From Hydromicrobium sp964415365 (lineage in GTDB: Bacteria; Actinomycetota; Humimicrobiia; Humimicrobiales; Humimicrobiaceae): a stretch of 64,000 nt of DNA. A model generated the notes under the pieces. It worked only from the letters and a program-made list of their open reading frames with translations. It was not told the origin of the DNA and did no database searches. Shown one piece after another: positions 62,450-64,000 of the stretch. The DNA is taken from the NCBI GenBank assembly GCA_964415365.1, contig CAYPYW010000007.1, forward strand, positions 1 to 64,000. Reading direction: 5' to 3'. The position numbers were made by a program, and so were the translations under genes. Numbering within the stretch: position 1 is the first letter of the stretch; every line of letters begins with the position of its first letter.

Positions 62450-63198
62450 TGAAAGTTATTTTTCTTGGTACTAATGGCTGGTATGATACAGAGACTGGGA
62501 GTACTATATGTGTACTTATAGAAACAGATGATTATTTCATTATTCTTGATGCTGGTAATGGGTTTTACAAAATAGACTGGTATATTACAAGCACGGATAA
62601 AAGACTGATTTATCTCTTCCTTAGCCATTTCCATTTTGACCATATTGTTGGTTTGCATACCTTAAACAAGTTTGATTTTGGCCAGGGAATACGTATTTAT
62701 GGGCAGGTAGGTATAAAAGATATTTTAAATGCGATAATTAACGAGCCTTATACGATTCCATTTGCCAAATTGCCATTTAAGGTAGGAGTCTATGAGCTTT
62801 CTGAAGGATTACATAATGTTCCTTTTTTAACACAATGTAAATTTCTTCTTCATTCTTCAAAATGTTTGGGGTATCGATTTAAACTTAATGGAAAAACAAT
62901 CGCATATATTCCTGATACGGGGATTTGCGAAAATGCAATAGAACTGTCAGAAGATGCCGATTTAGTTATTGCTGAATGTTCCTTTAAGATGGGACAACAT
63001 AATACAAAATGGCAGCATTTAAATCCTGAGGATGCAATACGAATTGCAAAGGAAGCAAACGCTAAAAAATTGGCTCTGGTTCATTTTGATGCGAATATAT
63101 ATCGTTCTCTTGATGAAAGGACTGAGATGCAGAGGGAAATGAAGAAAGTATTTAAAAATTTTATAGTTACATTTGATAATACAGAAATAGAAATATAA
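62449..63198 (+). CDS. Metallo-beta-lactamase-fold hydrolase (RNase Z-like)
   Basis: A 249-aa protein with the metal motif LSHFHFDHIVGL (HxHxDH), IPDTGI and LVHFD, which supply the remaining His/Asp ligands. The plan is close to RNase Z / arylsulfatase-type single-domain proteins. It is coupled to rfbG by a one-base overlap and has GAGGAG just upstream, so it belongs to this operon. The substrate is unknown; a role in CDP-sugar or glycan metabolism is a guess from context. Confidence 0.85.
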   Translation: MKVIFLGTNGWYDTETGSTICVLIETDDYFIILDAGNGFYKIDWYITSTDKRLIYLFLSHFHFDHIVGLHTLNKFDFGQGIRIYGQVGIKDILNAIINEPYTIPFAKLPFKVGVYELSEGLHNVPFLTQCKFLLHSSKCLGYRFKLNGKTIAYIPDTGICENAIELSEDADLVIAECSFKMGQHNTKWQHLNPEDAIRIAKEANAKKLALVHFDANIYRSLDERTEMQREMKKVFKNFIVTFDNTEIEI

Positions 63199-63241
63199 AG
63201 ATAGGAGGTGATATAGTCATTCTGGAGCGGGAGCAAACGGT

Positions 63242-64000
63242 TTGATTAACCTATTTATGAATAGATTATCAAGTTTATATAAAAACATACCAGCTTCAAA
63301 AAAAGAGTATTTGCTGAGAATAAAGAAGGATTTTAATATCTGCAATATTTCAGAATGCCAAAATACTATTTTATTCGGTTCTGCTAAGCTAGGTATTAAA
63401 ATATTATATATTCTTAAATTGGGGGGAATAAAGGTTTTAGCATTTGCAGATAACGATCAGCAAAAATGGGGTACATATATTGAAGGCATCCCAGTCATTT
63501 CTCCCGCTGAAATTTCATATTATCCCTACTCATTTGTGATTATAGCCTCAAAGTATGTTAAGGTAATTTATAAACAGTTGAGTGATTTGAAGATTAAAAA
63601 TATTTTACCTCACTATGTATTAAGCATACTTTTTCCGCACATTCTCCCAAATGTTTTCTATCAGGGAGCTTTTATGTCTATCGTAAAAGGTAGAGGAAAA
63701 ATCGAACGTGTTTATCAAATGCTTTCTAACGAAAAATCACGAAAAATTTTCTTACAAATTATTGATTTTTTAATCTTTCTTTCGTCGGAACGGTTGCCTG
63801 CTGTGGAGGATAATCAATATTTTCCTGAGGAATTTTTGCTAGATAATGATGAAGTATATTTAGATGTGGGTGCCTTTGATGGCGATACGTTTAGAGAATT
63901 TGTACTTCGTAAAGGAGCCTCTTTTTGCAGATATATTGCTATTGAGCCTGATGATGAAAACTTTAATGAATTGGTAAATAGTATCCCAGAACGCTACAAG
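63242..64000 (+). CDS. FkbM-family methyltransferase (3' end outside window)
   Basis: The frame is open from TTG at 63242 (GGGAG nine bases upstream) to the window end, 253 codons; ATG at 63257 is an alternative start. The N-terminal part has the FADNDQQKWGTYIEGIPVIS segment (NAD-like sugar-binding fold found in sugar-modifying methyltransferases). The C-terminal part begins the SAM-binding fold: VYLDVGAFDGDTFREF (motif I) and YIAIEPDDENF (motif post I). It would O-methylate a sugar or nucleotide sugar. It follows the hydrolase gene by 43 bases, probably in the same operon. Confidence 0.85.
   Translation, partial: MINLFMNRLSSLYKNIPASKKEYLLRIKKDFNICNISECQNTILFGSAKLGIKILYILKLGGIKVLAFADNDQQKWGTYIEGIPVISPAEISYYPYSFVIIASKYVKVIYKQLSDLKIKNILPHYVLSILFPHILPNVFYQGAFMSIVKGRGKIERVYQMLSNEKSRKIFLQIIDFLIFLSSERLPAVEDNQYFPEEFLLDNDEVYLDVGAFDGDTFREFVLRKGASFCRYIAIEPDDENFNELVNSIPERYK

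Overview
The window is low-GC bacterial DNA (roughly 35-37 % GC by eye). It carries dense housekeeping operons in its first two thirds and an envelope-polysaccharide region in the last third. The order argS-lysA-hom-thrC-(homoserine kinase candidate), then a Sua5/YwlC gene, then atpI-B-E-F-H-A-G-D-C, then murA matches the conserved order I recall from Actinobacteria (for example the argS to murA stretch of mycobacteria). The holB-ricT and ywlC-rpiB-glyA pairings are shared with Firmicutes. The 2-hydroxyacyl-CoA dehydratase activase and the two rotary ATPases suggest an anaerobe. My best guess is a deep, low-GC, uncultured anaerobic lineage of Actinobacteriota; this is inference from gene order, not a phylogeny.

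Layout. 1-3247: 3' part of a giant acyl-CoA dehydratase activase. 3.4-7.8 kb: tmk, holB, ricT, tRNA-Thr, argS. 7.8-8.3 kb: a gene-free stretch holding a short independent transcription unit for a tRNA-like RNA with its own promoter and terminator; this is the most unusual item in the window. 8.3-13.8 kb: lysA, hom, thrC and a phosphoglycerate-mutase-like gene that probably supplies the missing homoserine kinase. 13.9-16.3 kb: a membrane glycosyltransferase and sppA. 16.3-24.9 kb: a nine-gene A/V-type ATPase operon whose K subunit has the complete Na+ ligand set. 24.9-27.4 kb, minus strand: ywlC, rpiB, glyA. 27.5-35.2 kb: dCMP deaminase and a complete F-type ATP synthase operon whose c subunit looks H+-specific. 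35.3-41.2 kb: murA, an LCP cell-wall ligase with extra domains, a CapD/PglF-type dehydratase and an initiating sugar transferase.

41.2-64 kb is an accessory/envelope region. It has a GT-C-like membrane protein, an NAD-dependent epimerase-like gene, a VapBC-type toxin-antitoxin pair and a 229-bp MITE-like element with 9-bp target duplication. It also has a phosphoesterase, a zinc-ribbon protein, a GerMN lipoprotein-like gene and a set of nucleotide-sugar genes (GalE-like, UDP-glucose dehydrogenase, RmlC-like, RmlB). Two DUF4143-type AAA ATPases, each behind its own regulated-looking promoter, and a tiny sigma-region-4-like protein are interspersed. The last operon (57.3 kb onward) has a Wzx-like flippase, two glycosyltransferases, the CDP-glucose pair rfbF/rfbG, a metallo-beta-lactamase-fold protein and an FkbM-type methyltransferase cut by the window end.

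How it fits together: LCP protein, CapD/PglF dehydratase, sugar transferase, flippase and glycosyltransferases form a Wzx-type pathway that assembles a polysaccharide on undecaprenyl phosphate and attaches it to the wall. The two ATPases probably interconvert Na+ and H+ gradients with ATP. TTG start codons are unusually common, including five genes of the F-ATPase operon.
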